Assembly: GCA_014762645.1 (NCBI GenBank)
Contig: JABURP010000040.1
Location: 1-38,042, forward strand
Length of the DNA: 38,042 nt
DNA from: Crocinitomicaceae bacterium
Lineage (GTDB): Bacteria > Bacteroidota > Bacteroidia > Flavobacteriales_D > Crocinitomicaceae
Direction of reading: 5' to 3'
The notes below the pieces were generated by a model. It saw only the letters and a list, made by a program, of their open reading frames with translations. It was not told where the DNA came from and made no database searches. Shown piece by piece: positions 25,099 through 34,832 of this stretch (its first letter is position 1; every line of letters starts with the position of its first letter). The position numbers and the translations under genes were made by a program.

Positions 25099-26316
25099 CT
25101 ATAATGCTGCTAACAATAACTCAATATTCTTGTAAGGAATATCAAAGACTCTTCCGAGAATTTCTGAGGTTAGCTTTCCCTGATAGATATAAACGCCACT
25201 TCTGAAACCAGGATTTTTCTTGATCATATCCCTGCATCCACCCATTTCTCCCATTTCCAGTAACAATGGAGAAAAAATATTACTCAGGGCTATAGAGGCG
25301 GTCATTGAAACCCGGGATGCAATATTAGGCACACAATAGTGGATGACACCGTGTTTCACAAATGTTGGGGCATCATGATTGGTCAATCTGGAAGTTTCAA
25401 AACACCCTCCCTGATCTATGCTCACATCTACCACAACTGAACCGGCTTTCATGCCTTCTATCATATGTTCCGTAACAATGCATGGGGTTCGTCCCAAACT
25501 GGCGCGAACTGCACCAACAACGACATCTGCCCGCATAATTGCTTTTTCCAACAACTTTGGTTGAATCACTGAAGTATATACTCTAGTACCAAGATCATTG
25601 TGCATTCTCCGCAATTTGGATATGGAATTATCAAATACTTTTACGGATGCACCTAAACCTAATGCTGCTCTACACGCATATTCTCCTACCGTTCCGGCTC
25701 CAAGGATCACCACTTCAGTAGGTCGCACACCCGCTACACCACCTAGCATGATACCTTTACCGGTTTTATAATTTGATAACAGTTCGGATGCAATTAAAAT
25801 AGACGTGTTTCCAGCAATCTCACCCATAGCTCTAACCACAGTGTAAATACCATGTTCATCCTGAATATAATCCCATGCAATTGCTGTAATCTTCTTACTC
25901 ATCAAAGAAGTAAGTGTCTTTTTAGGATGTAACGTAAGTTGTAAAGCAGAGATAAGGGTTTGGTTACCCGGCATCATGTTGATTTCCTCCTCCGTTGGAG
26001 GTGCTACTTTTAGAATAATATTCGCTTTAAATACCTCTTCTTTATCATGAGCGATAATTGCACCTGCCTCCGAATAATCCACATCCTCGTAACTTGCCTG
26101 CTTACCTGCTTCTGTCTCTACCACAATTTGGTGACCATTGTTCACAAGAAACTGAACAGCATCCGGGTTAAGTGCCACCCGGTTTTCCTGGTACGTCGTT
26201 TCTTTTGGAATACCTATCATCAACTTGCCTTTTTTTCTCCCAATGGCCAACATCTCTTCTTGCGGTAAGAGGGCCCCTTCTTTCATGAGTGATTTCAGCG
26301 TCTCCGGATCTGTCAT
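25099..26316 (-). CDS. ald: Alanine dehydrogenase
   Basis: The 405-aa protein catalyses reversible NAD-dependent deamination of L-alanine to pyruvate and ammonia. The core starts at about residue 33 (MIGIPKETTYQENRVALNP, with the substrate-binding Arg). The NAD domain has GAGTVG at 206-211 and an Asp (229) at the end of the second strand, which favours NAD over NADP. GGVAGVRPTEVV and VDVSIDQGGCFETS are family motifs. A 32-residue N-terminal extension (containing LLPQEEML) is present; similar extensions are, to my recollection, usual in Bacteroidetes members. The start overlaps the tsaE stop as ATGA. It is the last gene of porX-tsaE-ald. The related transhydrogenase alpha subunit is an alternative, less likely because no beta subunit is near. 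Confidence 0.92.
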   Translation of the reverse strand: MTDPETLKSLMKEGALLPQEEMLAIGRKKGKLMIGIPKETTYQENRVALNPDAVQFLVNNGHQIVVETEAGKQASYEDVDYSEAGAIIAHDKEEVFKANIILKVAPPTEEEINMMPGNQTLISALQLTLHPKKTLTSLMSKKITAIAWDYIQDEHGIYTVVRAMGEIAGNTSILIASELLSNYKTGKGIMLGGVAGVRPTEVVILGAGTVGEYACRAALGLGASVKVFDNSISKLRRMHNDLGTRVYTSVIQPKLLEKAIMRADVVVGAVRASLGRTPCIVTEHMIEGMKAGSVVVDVSIDQGGCFETSRLTNHDAPTFVKHGVIHYCVPNIASRVSMTASIALSNIFSPLLLEMGEMGGCRDMIKKNPGFRSGVYIYQGKLTSEILGRVFDIPYKNIELLLAAL

Positions 26317-26735
26317 AGTACTTCTAATTCAAATATTCTTGTCTTCTCTTCAAGTCTTATTGTCAAACATACGATATCTGAAGATAGAAGGTTCTCAATT
26401 CTTTCTGGCCACTCAATAAAAATATATGCATCTTCTTCAAAAATCTCTTCAATACCAATATCATAAGCTTCTATTTCATCTTCAATACGATAGAAGTCAA
26501 AATGGAAAATGATTCCATAATTTACTGAAAAATATTCATTCAAAATAGAAAATGTGGGAGATGAACCCGCTTCCTCAACACCCATCTGCTTTAGCAGTTC
26601 GTTAATGAGCGTGGTTTTACCATATCCCATATCACCTCTGAAGATCACAAATTTTCTGTCGTGATCCTTTAAAAACTTAAGGACCGCTTCTGCTGCTGCA
26701 GGTAATTCAGAAAGCGAAGCTACGGTGATTTTCAT
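26313..26735 (-). CDS. tsaE: tRNA threonylcarbamoyladenosine biosynthesis ATPase
   Basis: Taking ATG 26735 (an upstream in-frame ATG at 26762 lies inside porX), the protein is 140 aa, the usual TsaE size. It is the small P-loop ATPase that works with TsaB and TsaD to make the t6A37 modification in tRNAs decoding ANN codons. Walker A is GDMGYGKTT (34-42). SSPTFSILNEY and FHFDFYRIEDEIE are the family's switch and Walker B-like blocks, and IFIEWPERI is the C-terminal signature. It starts two bases after the porX stop and overlaps ald by four bases. Confidence 0.95.
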   Translation of the reverse strand: MKITVASLSELPAAAEAVLKFLKDHDRKFVIFRGDMGYGKTTLINELLKQMGVEEAGSSPTFSILNEYFSVNYGIIFHFDFYRIEDEIEAYDIGIEEIFEEDAYIFIEWPERIENLLSSDIVCLTIRLEEKTRIFELEVL

Positions 26736-26737
26736 GT

Positions 26738-28285
26738 TTATTTTGGACTCAGTTCTACCCATGGAATAATCATTTCTTCTAGTGATACCCCGCCATGTTG
26801 AAAGGTATCCTTATAATAATTGACGTAGTAATTATAGTTATTCGGGTATGCAAAAAAGTCCGTTTCTTTGGAGAAAATAAACTGAGAACTTACATTTTCT
26901 TTTGGCAACATTATATCTTCCGGATTGCTGGAAATAATCACTTCTTTCTCATTGTAGTTGAGGTTTTTTCCCACCTTGTAACGAAGATTTGTGTTCGTAT
27001 TTTTATCTCCCTGAACTTTAACCGGGTTGTCAACCCGAATCGTACCGTGGTCAGTAGTTATGATGGTTTTAATACCCTGTTGCGCTATTTTTTTCAGTAA
27101 TTCTTTCAAAGGTGAGTGATTAAACCACGAAACCGTCAATGATCTGTATGCTGGCTCATCATCTGCTAATTCCTTGATAACCTCCATTTCTGTGCGTGCG
27201 TGAGATAACATATCCACAAAATTATACACCACAACGTTCAGATCATTTTTAGTTAACTCGTTAAATCGGTCAACGAGCCTTTTAGCAAAATCCAACTTGA
27301 TAACTTTGTTGTAAGACATTTTAATATCTCTCTTTCCGTGACGATCAAGATTAGCCTGTAAAAGCTCCTCTTCATGCATATTTTTCCCACCTTCTTCGTT
27401 TTCATTTAACCAAAGATTCGGGTGTTTTTTCTCTATTTCAAGCGGCATTAATCCTGCAAATAGAGCATTTCTGGCGTAGTGAGTAGCAGTGGGTAGAATC
27501 GAATAAAATAGCTCTTCCTTATCTACATTAAAAAATTCACTGATCATAGGTTGCAACACTTTCCACTGATCATACCGCAAATTGTCAATAACCAACAAAA
27601 AAATAGGTTCTTTCCCTAGTCTGGGCATTAAGCGTTCAGACAATAACTTATGAGAGAGTAACGGTGCAGCTTCATCTCCTTGCAACCACGCGCGATAATT
27701 GTTGTCTATATATCTGCAAAATTGAGTGTTTGCGTCTTTTTTTTGCATGGCAAACACTTCTTTCATTCCATCATCCCTGGAATCTTCCAATTTCAGTTCC
27801 CATTTCACGAGTTTGTCATAAACATCCGTCCACTCCTTGGCATTTAAGCGGTCATTTAGTTGCATTCCAATTTGGCGAAACTCCATCTGATAATCTGAAG
27901 TTGTTTTCTGACTTACCAAATCTTTTGAATCAAGATTTTTCTTTAAGGAAAGAAGAATCTGATTGGGGTTTACCGGTTTGATTAGATAATCAGATATTTG
28001 ACCACCAATCGCTTCTTCCATAATATGCTCCTCTTCACTTTTTGTGATCATAATAATCGGTACGGAGGAGTTGCTTTCTTTAATTTTAGATAATGTTTCA
28101 AGACCAGTTAACCCGGGCATATTTTCATCAAGAAAGATAATGTCATAGTGGTTTTCACGTGACATTTCCACAGCATCTGACCCATTATTTACGGTGTCAA
28201 TTGTAAACCCTTTCTCTTCAAGGAATAATATATGTGGTTTTAATAAGTCAATTTCGTCATCTGCCCAAAGTATTCTGGCTTCCAT
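26738..28285 (-). CDS. porX: PorX: response regulator with PglZ (alkaline phosphatase-like) output domain
   Basis: The 515-aa protein has an N-terminal receiver domain (about 1-120) with phosphoacceptor Asp53 in IIFLDENMPG and the conserved Lys in LIKPVNP. A helical linker and a C-terminal PglZ domain follow, with FLLVIDNLRYDQW at about 229-241, LPTATHYARNALFAG and TDHGTIRVDNP. This layout is that of PorX, the T9SS regulator known from Porphyromonas and Flavobacterium. There its output domain is a zinc-dependent phosphodiesterase and it works with PorY and sigma factor SigP. Here it heads porX-tsaE-ald and is divergent from the HD-domain gene. No PorY kinase is visible in the window. Surface-display genes nearby make its presence fitting, but linkage may be chance. 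Confidence 0.95.
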   Translation of the reverse strand: MEARILWADDEIDLLKPHILFLEEKGFTIDTVNNGSDAVEMSRENHYDIIFLDENMPGLTGLETLSKIKESNSSVPIIMITKSEEEHIMEEAIGGQISDYLIKPVNPNQILLSLKKNLDSKDLVSQKTTSDYQMEFRQIGMQLNDRLNAKEWTDVYDKLVKWELKLEDSRDDGMKEVFAMQKKDANTQFCRYIDNNYRAWLQGDEAAPLLSHKLLSERLMPRLGKEPIFLLVIDNLRYDQWKVLQPMISEFFNVDKEELFYSILPTATHYARNALFAGLMPLEIEKKHPNLWLNENEEGGKNMHEEELLQANLDRHGKRDIKMSYNKVIKLDFAKRLVDRFNELTKNDLNVVVYNFVDMLSHARTEMEVIKELADDEPAYRSLTVSWFNHSPLKELLKKIAQQGIKTIITTDHGTIRVDNPVKVQGDKNTNTNLRYKVGKNLNYNEKEVIISSNPEDIMLPKENVSSQFIFSKETDFFAYPNNYNYYVNYYKDTFQHGGVSLEEMIIPWVELSPK

Positions 28286-28317
28286 AATTTCTGTAATTTA
28301 GCTGTTAAATTAATCAA

Positions 28318-29562
28318 TTGAGTTTGCAAAGTCGTACTTCCAATAAAAGAAAAATCATTAACGACCCGGTTCATGGTTTTATTACAATTCCGCATGATCT
28401 TATTTACGACCTGATTCAACATCCTTATGTCCAGAGATTAAGGAGAATTAGTCAATTAGGAATGTCTCAGCTAGTGTACCCAGGTGCAAACCACACCCGG
28501 TTTCATCATGCACTGGGCGCCATGCATTTGATGTCACAAGCTATCAACGTGTTAACCAAGAAAGGTGTGGAGATAACTGAAGAGGAAAAGCTCGCCGCAC
28601 AAGTGGCTATACTGCTTCATGATATAGGCCACGGTCCTTTTTCACATACACTTGAACATTCGCTTCTCGAATCAGTGAACCACGAAGAAATGTCACTGAT
28701 GTTTATGCATAAACTCAACAAAGAATTTGACGGGCAGTTAGATTTGGCGATAAAAATCTTTACAAATAACTATTCAAAGAAGTTTTTGCATCAATTAGTG
28801 AGTAGCCAGTTAGATATGGACCGATTGGATTACCTGCAACGCGACAGTTTTTTTACAGGAGTATCTGAAGGTGTGGTGGGAAGCGACAGAATTATTACCA
28901 TGTTGAACGTAGTGGAGGAAAGACTTGTGGTGGAGGAAAAAGGTATTTATTCTATCGAAAATTTCATATCTGCCAGAAGGATTATGTATTGGCAGGTTTA
29001 CATGCATAAAACGGTAGTGTCTTCGGAGCATATGCTTATTAAAATTTTGAAGCGGGCTAATTTCTTGTTTGCTCAGGGTATCGAACTCTTTTCAAGCCCA
29101 TATTTAAAAGAATTTTTGGTCAAAAACTATAGGATTGACAATTTTAGGTCAGATCCTCAATTACTAGCAAAATTTGCCATGATTGACGATAGTGACCTGA
29201 TCTCTGCAATTAAAGTCTGGCAAAACTCAGAAGACAAGATCTTATCCATTCTTTGCAGGAATATCGTTTCAAGAAATCTGTTTAAAACAGAAATCACTAA
29301 AGAACCAGCAGATAACAAGCGGATTGAGGAAATAAAATTGGGTGTCATTAAAACCCTTGGTATATCTGAAGATGAGATTGATTATTTCGTAGAAAATGAG
29401 ATCTTGGTCAACAACGCCTACAACGAAAAATTTAAGCAAATTTTAATCCTGTCAAGAAACGGAAAACTTCAGGATATTGCAATGGCATCTGATAATTTGA
29501 ATATCTCAGCATTATCAAAGCCTGTAGAGAAATTTTGTCTATGTTATTACAACATTAACTAG
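28318..29562 (+). CDS. HD-domain phosphohydrolase (SAMHD1/dNTPase-like)
   Basis: The 414-aa protein begins close to KIINDPVHGFI, the family N-terminus. Its HD motif set is H64 in HTRFHH, H101-D102 in LLHDIGHGPFSH, and a later Asp in SSQLDMDRLDY. These residues bind metal in dNTP triphosphohydrolases and related HD enzymes. The substrate is not certain; dNTPs or other nucleotides are likely. There is no in-frame ATG: an in-frame stop lies at 28306-28308, and TTG 28318 or TTG 28324 is the best start, so initiation is non-AUG. It is divergent from porX with 32 bases between, and ends 95 bases before lpxD. Confidence 0.87.
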   Translation: MSLQSRTSNKRKIINDPVHGFITIPHDLIYDLIQHPYVQRLRRISQLGMSQLVYPGANHTRFHHALGAMHLMSQAINVLTKKGVEITEEEKLAAQVAILLHDIGHGPFSHTLEHSLLESVNHEEMSLMFMHKLNKEFDGQLDLAIKIFTNNYSKKFLHQLVSSQLDMDRLDYLQRDSFFTGVSEGVVGSDRIITMLNVVEERLVVEEKGIYSIENFISARRIMYWQVYMHKTVVSSEHMLIKILKRANFLFAQGIELFSSPYLKEFLVKNYRIDNFRSDPQLLAKFAMIDDSDLISAIKVWQNSEDKILSILCRNIVSRNLFKTEITKEPADNKRIEEIKLGVIKTLGISEDEIDYFVENEILVNNAYNEKFKQILILSRNGKLQDIAMASDNLNISALSKPVEKFCLCYYNIN

Positions 29563-29644
29563 CCCATAAGAATGATTCGTCTTTTTTTCAAACGATTTGT
29601 TGAAAACTTCGTTATTCTATGTAAACGCCCCGGTATTTAATTAC

Positions 29645-29652
29645 TATTTTTG
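29645..29652 (+). promoter_or_regulatory. Candidate -7 element for the lpx-efp operon (TATTTTTG)
   Basis: TATTTTTG fits TAnnTTTG and lies five bases before the lpxD ATG at 29658, which would make the lpxD transcript close to leaderless. The preceding 29563-29644 stretch has a T-rich run (29581-29590) without a convincing hairpin. No -33 element is clear. Confidence 0.4.
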
Positions 29653-29657
29653 ACACA

Positions 29658-30716
29658 ATGGAATTCTCTGCTCAACAAATTGCCGATCTCCTAAACGGCC
29701 AAATAGTCGGGGATGCAAGCGCAGCTGTTACTGGATTATCTAAAATTGAAGATGGTAAGCCCGGTACATTGTCTTTTCTTGCCAACCCGAAATATGAAGA
29801 GCATATCTATTCTACTGGTTCATCTATTGTGATTGTAAACTCAGATTTTACACCGCAACAACAATTACCTGAAAGCTGTACACTTATTAAGGTACCAGAA
29901 GCTTATTCGGCTTTTGCCAAGTTATTGGAGATGTATGATCAGGCGGTGACCAAAAAACCAAAAATTGAAGAGTTGGCGTACATTTCGCCAAACGCAAAAG
30001 TGGGCAAAGATTGTTACATAGGAGCATTTGCCTACATATCTGATGGTGCAGTAATTGGTGATAACGTACAGGTTTACCCTAATTCGTATATCGGTGATAA
30101 TGTAACCGTAGGTGACGGAACAACTATTTATAGTGGTGTTCATGTATACAGGGAATGTATAATCGGTAAGCACTGTACACTACATTCCGGAGCAATTATA
30201 GGAGCAGATGGCTTTGGATTTGCGCCGAATTCGGATAATAATTACGAGAAAGTTCCACAAATTGGAAATACGATACTTGAAGACCACGTAAGTGTTGGTG
30301 CTAATACTACTGTAGATAGAGCTACACTTGGTTCAACGGTTATTAAAAAAGGAGTAAAACTAGATAACCTGGTACAAATTGGACATAACGTAATCGTTGG
30401 AGAAAATACCGTTATGGCTGCCCAGGTAGGAATTGCAGGATCAACGAAGCTTGGAAAAAACATCATGATTGGTGGCCAGGTGGGCATTGTCGGGCATATT
30501 GAAATAGCGGATGAAGTTAAAATCGGAGCGCAATCGGGTGTAGGAAAAACCATCCGTAAAGAAGGTGAGATCGTTCTGGGATCACCTGCTTACGAAGCAG
30601 AAGATTATAAAAAAGCGTACATGGGATTCAGACGTCTCCCATTTATTCTGAATAAGCTAAGAGAGCTTGAAAACGAACTCAATCAATTAAAGGAAAAGAA
30701 CAAATCGAATGGCTGA
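29658..30716 (+). CDS. lpxD: UDP-3-O-acylglucosamine N-acyltransferase
   Basis: The 352-aa protein adds the N-linked hydroxyacyl chain in the third step of lipid A synthesis, using acyl-ACP. Residues 1-100 are the LpxD N-terminal uridine-binding domain ([10 protein letters not shown] region). Residues 105-330 are a left-handed beta-helix of hexapeptide turns, with the catalytic His243 in [12 protein letters not shown], followed by a C-terminal helix. The ADGFGFAPN segment is also typical of LpxD. It overlaps the lpxC/fabZ start by eight bases. It is cytoplasmic or peripheral, likely a trimer. A -7 element lies just upstream, so it is probably the first gene of the lpx-efp operon. Confidence 0.97.
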   Translation: MEFSAQQIADLLNGQIVGDASAAVTGLSKIEDGKPGTLSFLANPKYEEHIYSTGSSIVIVNSDFTPQQQLPESCTLIKVPEAYSAFAKLLEMYDQAVTKKPKIEELAYISPNAKVGKDCYIGAFAYISDGAVIGDNVQVYPNSYIGDNVTVGDGTTIYSGVHVYRECIIGKHCTLHSGAIIGADGFGFAPNSDNNYEKVPQIGNTILEDHVSVGANTTVDRATLGSTVIKKGVKLDNLVQIGHNVIVGENTVMAAQVGIAGSTKLGKNIMIGGQVGIVGHIEIADEVKIGAQSGVGKTIRKEGEIVLGSPAYEAEDYKKAYMGFRRLPFILNKLRELENELNQLKEKNKSNG

Positions 30717-32112
30717 AAAGCAAAAAACCGTAAAAGGCCAGGTTAAACTCAGTGGTGTTGGGTTGCATACAGGTGAAAAGGTTAACCTAACCATCTTGCC
30801 GGCACCGGTGAAGCACGGATATAAATTTCAACGCGTCGACCTGGACGGCGAACCTGTTGTAAAGGCAGATCCCGATAATGTGGTTTCTACTGCAAGAGGT
30901 ACAACCCTTGAAGAAAATGGTGCCAAAGTTTACACTACTGAGCATGTTTTAGCCGCGCTTTACGCTTTACAGGTAGATAATGCTCTTATTCAATTGGATG
31001 GGCCTGAGGTTCCAATTATGGACGGAAGCTCTAAGTTGTTTATTGAAGCTATAAAAGCAACAGGACTGGAAGAGCAAGATGGTGAACGAGAATATTTTGA
31101 ACTCAGTGAGAATGTAAAATGGGAAGACACCGAAAAAGGTATCGAGTTTCTTGCTATTCCTGACGATAACTATAGGGTGACCGTAATGGTAGATTACAAT
31201 TCTCCAGTGCTGGGAACACAGCATGCAAGTATGCTGAGAATTGAGGATTTTGAAAAAGAAATTGCCGGCTGTCGTACTTTCTGTTTTTTAAGAGAACTTG
31301 AACATCTCGCTAACAACAACCTTATCAAAGGTGGAGATCTTGACAATGCAATTGTGCTTGTAGAGAGAGAAGATATTTCACCGGACGAATTAGGACAACT
31401 GGCGAAAAAATTAGGGAAAGAAAACCTGTCGGTAACTTACGAAGGTATAGGAACCTTGAATAATACGGCATTAGTGTATGAAAACGAACCTGCCCGACAC
31501 AAGTTACTGGATATTGTAGGTGACCTTGCACTGGTTGGCAGACCCATTAGAGCACACATTCTTGCTGCCCGCCCAGGACATAGTGGAAATGTCAGGTTTG
31601 CCAAGGTGCTGAAAGAACAAATAAAAAAACAGGAAACTCAAGGTAAAACATTTGATCTTGAAAAAGAACCACTTTACAATACTGTGGATATAGAAAAAAT
31701 GTTGCCGCACAGATATCCATTTTTATTAGTCGATAAGGTAATGGAAATCACAGATGATACCATAATTGGAGTCAAGAACATTACCATGAATGAACCTCAG
31801 TTCACCGGTCATTTCCCAGGGAACCCAATATTTCCGGGAGTACTGCAAATTGAGGCAATGGCGCAATGCGGTGGAGTATTTGCCCTAAGTAAAGTTGAAG
31901 ATCCCCACCTCTACTCTACGTATTTCATGAAAATCGACAACGTGAAATTTAAAAACATGGTTCGCCCTGGAGATACCGTCGTATTTGAATTAAAACTACT
32001 CTCTCCTATTCGTAGAGGATTGGTAAACATGGGAGGAACTGCCTACGTAAATGGAAAACCTGTCATGCAGGCAGATATGCTGGCGCAGATAGTAAAAGAT
32101 AGAACCGAATGA
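30709..32112 (+). CDS. lpxC: Bifunctional LpxC deacetylase / FabZ dehydratase fusion
   Basis: The 467-aa protein joins two enzymes, the normal state in Bacteroidetes. Residues 1-310 are LpxC, the zinc UDP-3-O-acyl-GlcNAc deacetylase that commits to lipid A synthesis. Zinc ligands His79 (TTEHVLAAL), His264 and Asp268 (HKLLDIVGD) and catalytic His291 (PGHSGN) keep the spacing of the E. coli enzyme. From about residue 320 it is FabZ, the 3-hydroxyacyl-ACP dehydratase, with His368 in HFPGNP and Glu382 in QIEAMAQ, 14 residues apart as in E. coli. The fusion places the two users of 3-hydroxyacyl-ACP under one expression level. It overlaps lpxA by four bases (ATGA). Confidence 0.97.
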   Translation: MAEKQKTVKGQVKLSGVGLHTGEKVNLTILPAPVKHGYKFQRVDLDGEPVVKADPDNVVSTARGTTLEENGAKVYTTEHVLAALYALQVDNALIQLDGPEVPIMDGSSKLFIEAIKATGLEEQDGEREYFELSENVKWEDTEKGIEFLAIPDDNYRVTVMVDYNSPVLGTQHASMLRIEDFEKEIAGCRTFCFLRELEHLANNNLIKGGDLDNAIVLVEREDISPDELGQLAKKLGKENLSVTYEGIGTLNNTALVYENEPARHKLLDIVGDLALVGRPIRAHILAARPGHSGNVRFAKVLKEQIKKQETQGKTFDLEKEPLYNTVDIEKMLPHRYPFLLVDKVMEITDDTIIGVKNITMNEPQFTGHFPGNPIFPGVLQIEAMAQCGGVFALSKVEDPHLYSTYFMKIDNVKFKNMVRPGDTVVFELKLLSPIRRGLVNMGGTAYVNGKPVMQADMLAQIVKDRTE

Positions 32113-32885
32113 TTAGCAATCTTGCACAAGTACATCCAAAAGCACAAATTGGAAATAATGTAACCATTGAAGGGTTTACAACTATCTATGAAGACGTTGT
32201 AATTGGAGACGATACACATATCGGACCTAATGTAACCATATATCCAGGTGCAAGGATTGGAAAAAATTGCAGGATTTTCCCAGGTGCGGTGATTTCTGCG
32301 GTTCCACAGGACCTGAAATTCAAAGGAGAATATACCACAACTGAAATCGGTGATAACACAGTCATTCGTGAATGTGTTACTATCCACCGGGGAACGGAAG
32401 ATAAAATGAAAACCACAGTTGGTAATAATTGTCTTCTAATGGGTTATGTACACGTAGCACATGACTGCCAGATAGGAAACCACTGTATTTTAGCTAATTA
32501 TACCGGATTATCAGGTCACAACATCCTGGAAGATTACGTAATTCTTGAAGGTAAAGTAGGTACACAACAATTTATTAGAATTGGTGAGAACGCATTTATA
32601 GCAGGAGGAACCCTGGTTAGGAAAAATGTGCCTCCATACATACGTGCAGCCAGAGAACCTATCACATTTGCAGGTGTTAATGCAATCGGATTGAGACGTA
32701 GAGGTTTCACAGATGATCAGATTAAGATTGTTGAAGATGCTTATCGACAGCTTTTCGTTATGAATAATACTATCTCCGCAGGTACAGCAGCTATAGAAGC
32801 TGAAGTTGAAGACGGAGAGATAAAAGAAAAAATCCTGAATTTTATAAAAATATCGGACCGCGGAATTATTAAAGGTCCTATGTAA
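32109..32885 (+). CDS. lpxA: UDP-N-acetylglucosamine O-acyltransferase
   Basis: The 258-aa protein performs the first step of lipid A synthesis, transfer of 3-hydroxyacyl from ACP to UDP-GlcNAc. It is a left-handed beta-helix of hexapeptide repeats with the catalytic His118 in YVHVAHDCQIGNH (His125 in E. coli), TIHRGT before it, and the LpxA-type C-terminal helical domain starting at GVNAIGLRRRGF. The length is normal for the family. It starts in an ATGA overlap with lpxC/fabZ, so the two are likely co-translated. It is cytoplasmic and a homotrimer in known members. efp follows after nine bases. Confidence 0.97.
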   Translation: MISNLAQVHPKAQIGNNVTIEGFTTIYEDVVIGDDTHIGPNVTIYPGARIGKNCRIFPGAVISAVPQDLKFKGEYTTTEIGDNTVIRECVTIHRGTEDKMKTTVGNNCLLMGYVHVAHDCQIGNHCILANYTGLSGHNILEDYVILEGKVGTQQFIRIGENAFIAGGTLVRKNVPPYIRAAREPITFAGVNAIGLRRRGFTDDQIKIVEDAYRQLFVMNNTISAGTAAIEAEVEDGEIKEKILNFIKISDRGIIKGPM

Positions 32886-32894
32886 AATAAACTT

Positions 32895-33461
32895 ATGGCT
32901 ACTACATCAGACATCAAAAACGGTTTGTGCCTGAATCTGAACGGAAAACTTTGTACTATAGTTGAATTCCAACATGTAAAACCAGGCAAAGGTCCTGCAT
33001 TTGTGCGATCTAAAGTAAGATTTATTGAATCAGGAAAGGTGATAGAACACACCTTCTCTGCCGGACATAAAATTGATGTAGTCCGAATCGAAACACGTTC
33101 ATATCAATACCTGTACCAGGAAGGCGAAGGATATCACTTCATGAATACCGAAAACTACGAACAGGTTTTCATCAATAAAAACATGATAGATAACCCTGAA
33201 TTCTTGAAAGAAGGTGTTATTTGTACCATTGTGTTCCAGGCTGACGAAGAATTGCCACTTACGGTTGAACTTCCGCCATTTATTGAGGCCGAAGTAACCT
33301 ACACTGAGCCAGGTGTGAAAGGAGATACTGCTACCAATACTTTAAAACCAGCTACCATAGATACAGGAGCAGAAATTCGCGTTCCTTTGTTCATTAACAC
33401 AGGTGATCAGATAAAAGTAGACACGCGAACTGGTGAATATTCTGAACGCCTGAAATCATAA
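32895..33461 (+). CDS. efp: Elongation factor P
   Basis: The 188-aa protein is EF-P, which binds between the P and E sites of stalled ribosomes and rescues polyproline synthesis. The three beta-barrel domains are visible, with the loop KPGKGPAFV whose Lys32 is the position modified in E. coli (Lys34). VDTRTGEYSERLK closes domain III. The Pro after the loop glycine motif does not point clearly to one type of modification, and no EpmA-like gene is in the window. It follows lpxA by nine bases, so it is likely part of the lpx operon. The polyproline mini-protein at 22536 would be a possible beneficiary. Confidence 0.97.
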   Translation: MATTSDIKNGLCLNLNGKLCTIVEFQHVKPGKGPAFVRSKVRFIESGKVIEHTFSAGHKIDVVRIETRSYQYLYQEGEGYHFMNTENYEQVFINKNMIDNPEFLKEGVICTIVFQADEELPLTVELPPFIEAEVTYTEPGVKGDTATNTLKPATIDTGAEIRVPLFINTGDQIKVDTRTGEYSERLKS

Positions 33462-33469
33462 CTGTACCC

Positions 33470-34204
33470 ATGGATCTCAATTGGGTAGAGGTCGGGGATC
33501 CTGATTCAGACCAGGTAGTTGTGTTCTTACATGAAGGCCTGGGATGTGTTGAAATGTGGAAAGACTACCCTGAAAAGCTTTGTAATCAGAATAATTTAAA
33601 GGGAGTTATTTATGATCGATCCGGCTACGGAAAATCTCCCGGTTCACTCTTAAATCGCGATAAAAATTATCTTCATCAGGCAGCTGAAGAGTTGGAGTAT
33701 CTTCTGAATCATCTTACTATTAACAACCCTATATTATATGGTCATTCAGATGGTGGTTCTATTGCCTTGATCCACGCTGGCCAAAATCCCGGTAAAGCAA
33801 AGATGGTTATTACAGAAGCAGCACACGTATTTAATGAAGCGGAAACCATACAGGGAGTGAAGGAAGCACGACCCTGGTTAAAGGAAGGTAAAATGGAAGG
33901 GTTAAAGAAATATCACGGCAACCGATACAAAGAAGTTTTTTACGCCTGGAACGACATTTGGTTAGATCCGTCCTTCAAAAACTGGGATATTACAAATCTA
34001 TTGACTAATATAAAGGTACCTGTTCTGGTTATTCAGGGTAAGAATGATAACTATGGTACGTTAAAACAGGTAAATGCAATAGTTTCGGGAGTCGAGGGTG
34101 CAGTAGAAACGTTGACCCCTGATAACTGCGGACATGCACCATTTAAAGAACAAACAGCGATCGTAATGAGTAAAGCGAGCGCATTTATAGATGAAAACAA
34201 GTGA
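33470..34204 (+). CDS. Alpha/beta hydrolase
   Basis: The 244-aa protein has a standard alpha/beta hydrolase fold. An oxyanion-region HEGLGCVEMW follows strand 3. The nucleophile elbow is GHSDGG with Ser93. A VIQGKNDNYGT strand carries the probable acid Asp, and NCGHAPF holds the His. It resembles small esterases and C-C bond hydrolases; the substrate is unknown. No signal peptide is present, so it should be cytoplasmic. It starts eight bases after efp and overlaps the next hydrolase gene by 14 bases, so two unrelated hydrolases are tied together in one transcript. Confidence 0.85.
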   Translation: MDLNWVEVGDPDSDQVVVFLHEGLGCVEMWKDYPEKLCNQNNLKGVIYDRSGYGKSPGSLLNRDKNYLHQAAEELEYLLNHLTINNPILYGHSDGGSIALIHAGQNPGKAKMVITEAAHVFNEAETIQGVKEARPWLKEGKMEGLKKYHGNRYKEVFYAWNDIWLDPSFKNWDITNLLTNIKVPVLVIQGKNDNYGTLKQVNAIVSGVEGAVETLTPDNCGHAPFKEQTAIVMSKASAFIDENK

Positions 34205-34832
34205 GACACATATTAGTTATCGAACCCGTGGCCGCTACTTCTCTTTAGGAGAACTGGAGGACGGTAAACACTTACTAATCGCTCTGCACGGTTATGGGTA
34301 CCTGGCTGAATATTTTATTCGGAAATTTCATGGTGTAGATACCGAAAAATACGTGGTGATTTGTCCGGAAGGTCCGCACCGTTTCTATCAATCCGGCACC
34401 AATGGACGCGTAGGTGCTTCCTGGATGACAAAAGAAGATAGGCTCACAGACATACAGAATTATGTGAATTTCCTCGATACATTATTGGAGAATTTAAAAG
34501 ATAAAACTCAGTTCAAAAGTATAACGTTGTTGGGATTTTCTCAGGGTGGTGCCACTGCTAGTAGATGGTTGGCATACGGAAAACACACTTTTGATCGTTT
34601 TATACTGTGGGCAACCGTTTTTCCACCAGACATGGACAGACAATATTGTGAAAAATTCAACAATTCTACCAATTACTTTGTTTTTGGCACGAAAGATGAG
34701 TATTACACTCCTGATAAAGTCCACGAGCATTTCCACGAGTTAAATCAAATGAATATACCGTTTGAAATGCTTAATTTTAATGGAAATCACGATATCCATG
34801 AAGAAACCTTATTAAGCATTTTACATGAATAA
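34191..34832 (+). CDS. Phospholipase/carboxylesterase-type alpha/beta hydrolase
   Basis: The 213-aa protein fits the small carboxylesterase/phospholipase group. LLIALHGYGY carries the oxyanion region, GFSQGGAT the nucleophile Ser117, FGTKDEYYTP the acid, and NGNHDIHEE the catalytic His (about 200). There is no signal peptide. It overlaps the previous hydrolase by 14 bases and the next outer-membrane-like gene by eight bases, showing tight translational coupling. The natural substrate is not visible; an acyl ester or thioester is likely. The family contains lysophospholipases, which would fit the envelope theme, but this is only a suggestion. Confidence 0.85.
   Translation: MKTSETHISYRTRGRYFSLGELEDGKHLLIALHGYGYLAEYFIRKFHGVDTEKYVVICPEGPHRFYQSGTNGRVGASWMTKEDRLTDIQNYVNFLDTLLENLKDKTQFKSITLLGFSQGGATASRWLAYGKHTFDRFILWATVFPPDMDRQYCEKFNNSTNYFVFGTKDEYYTPDKVHEHFHELNQMNIPFEMLNFNGNHDIHEETLLSILHE

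Noticed and set aside
29563-29657. Terminator in the gap before lpxD
   Set aside because: There is a T-rich run but no stem with adequate pairing in front of it.
30242-30553. 103-aa reverse ORF inside lpxD, and similar long reverse ORFs in lpxC/fabZ and lpxA
   Set aside because: They are antisense shadows of well-conserved genes with no recognisable domain.
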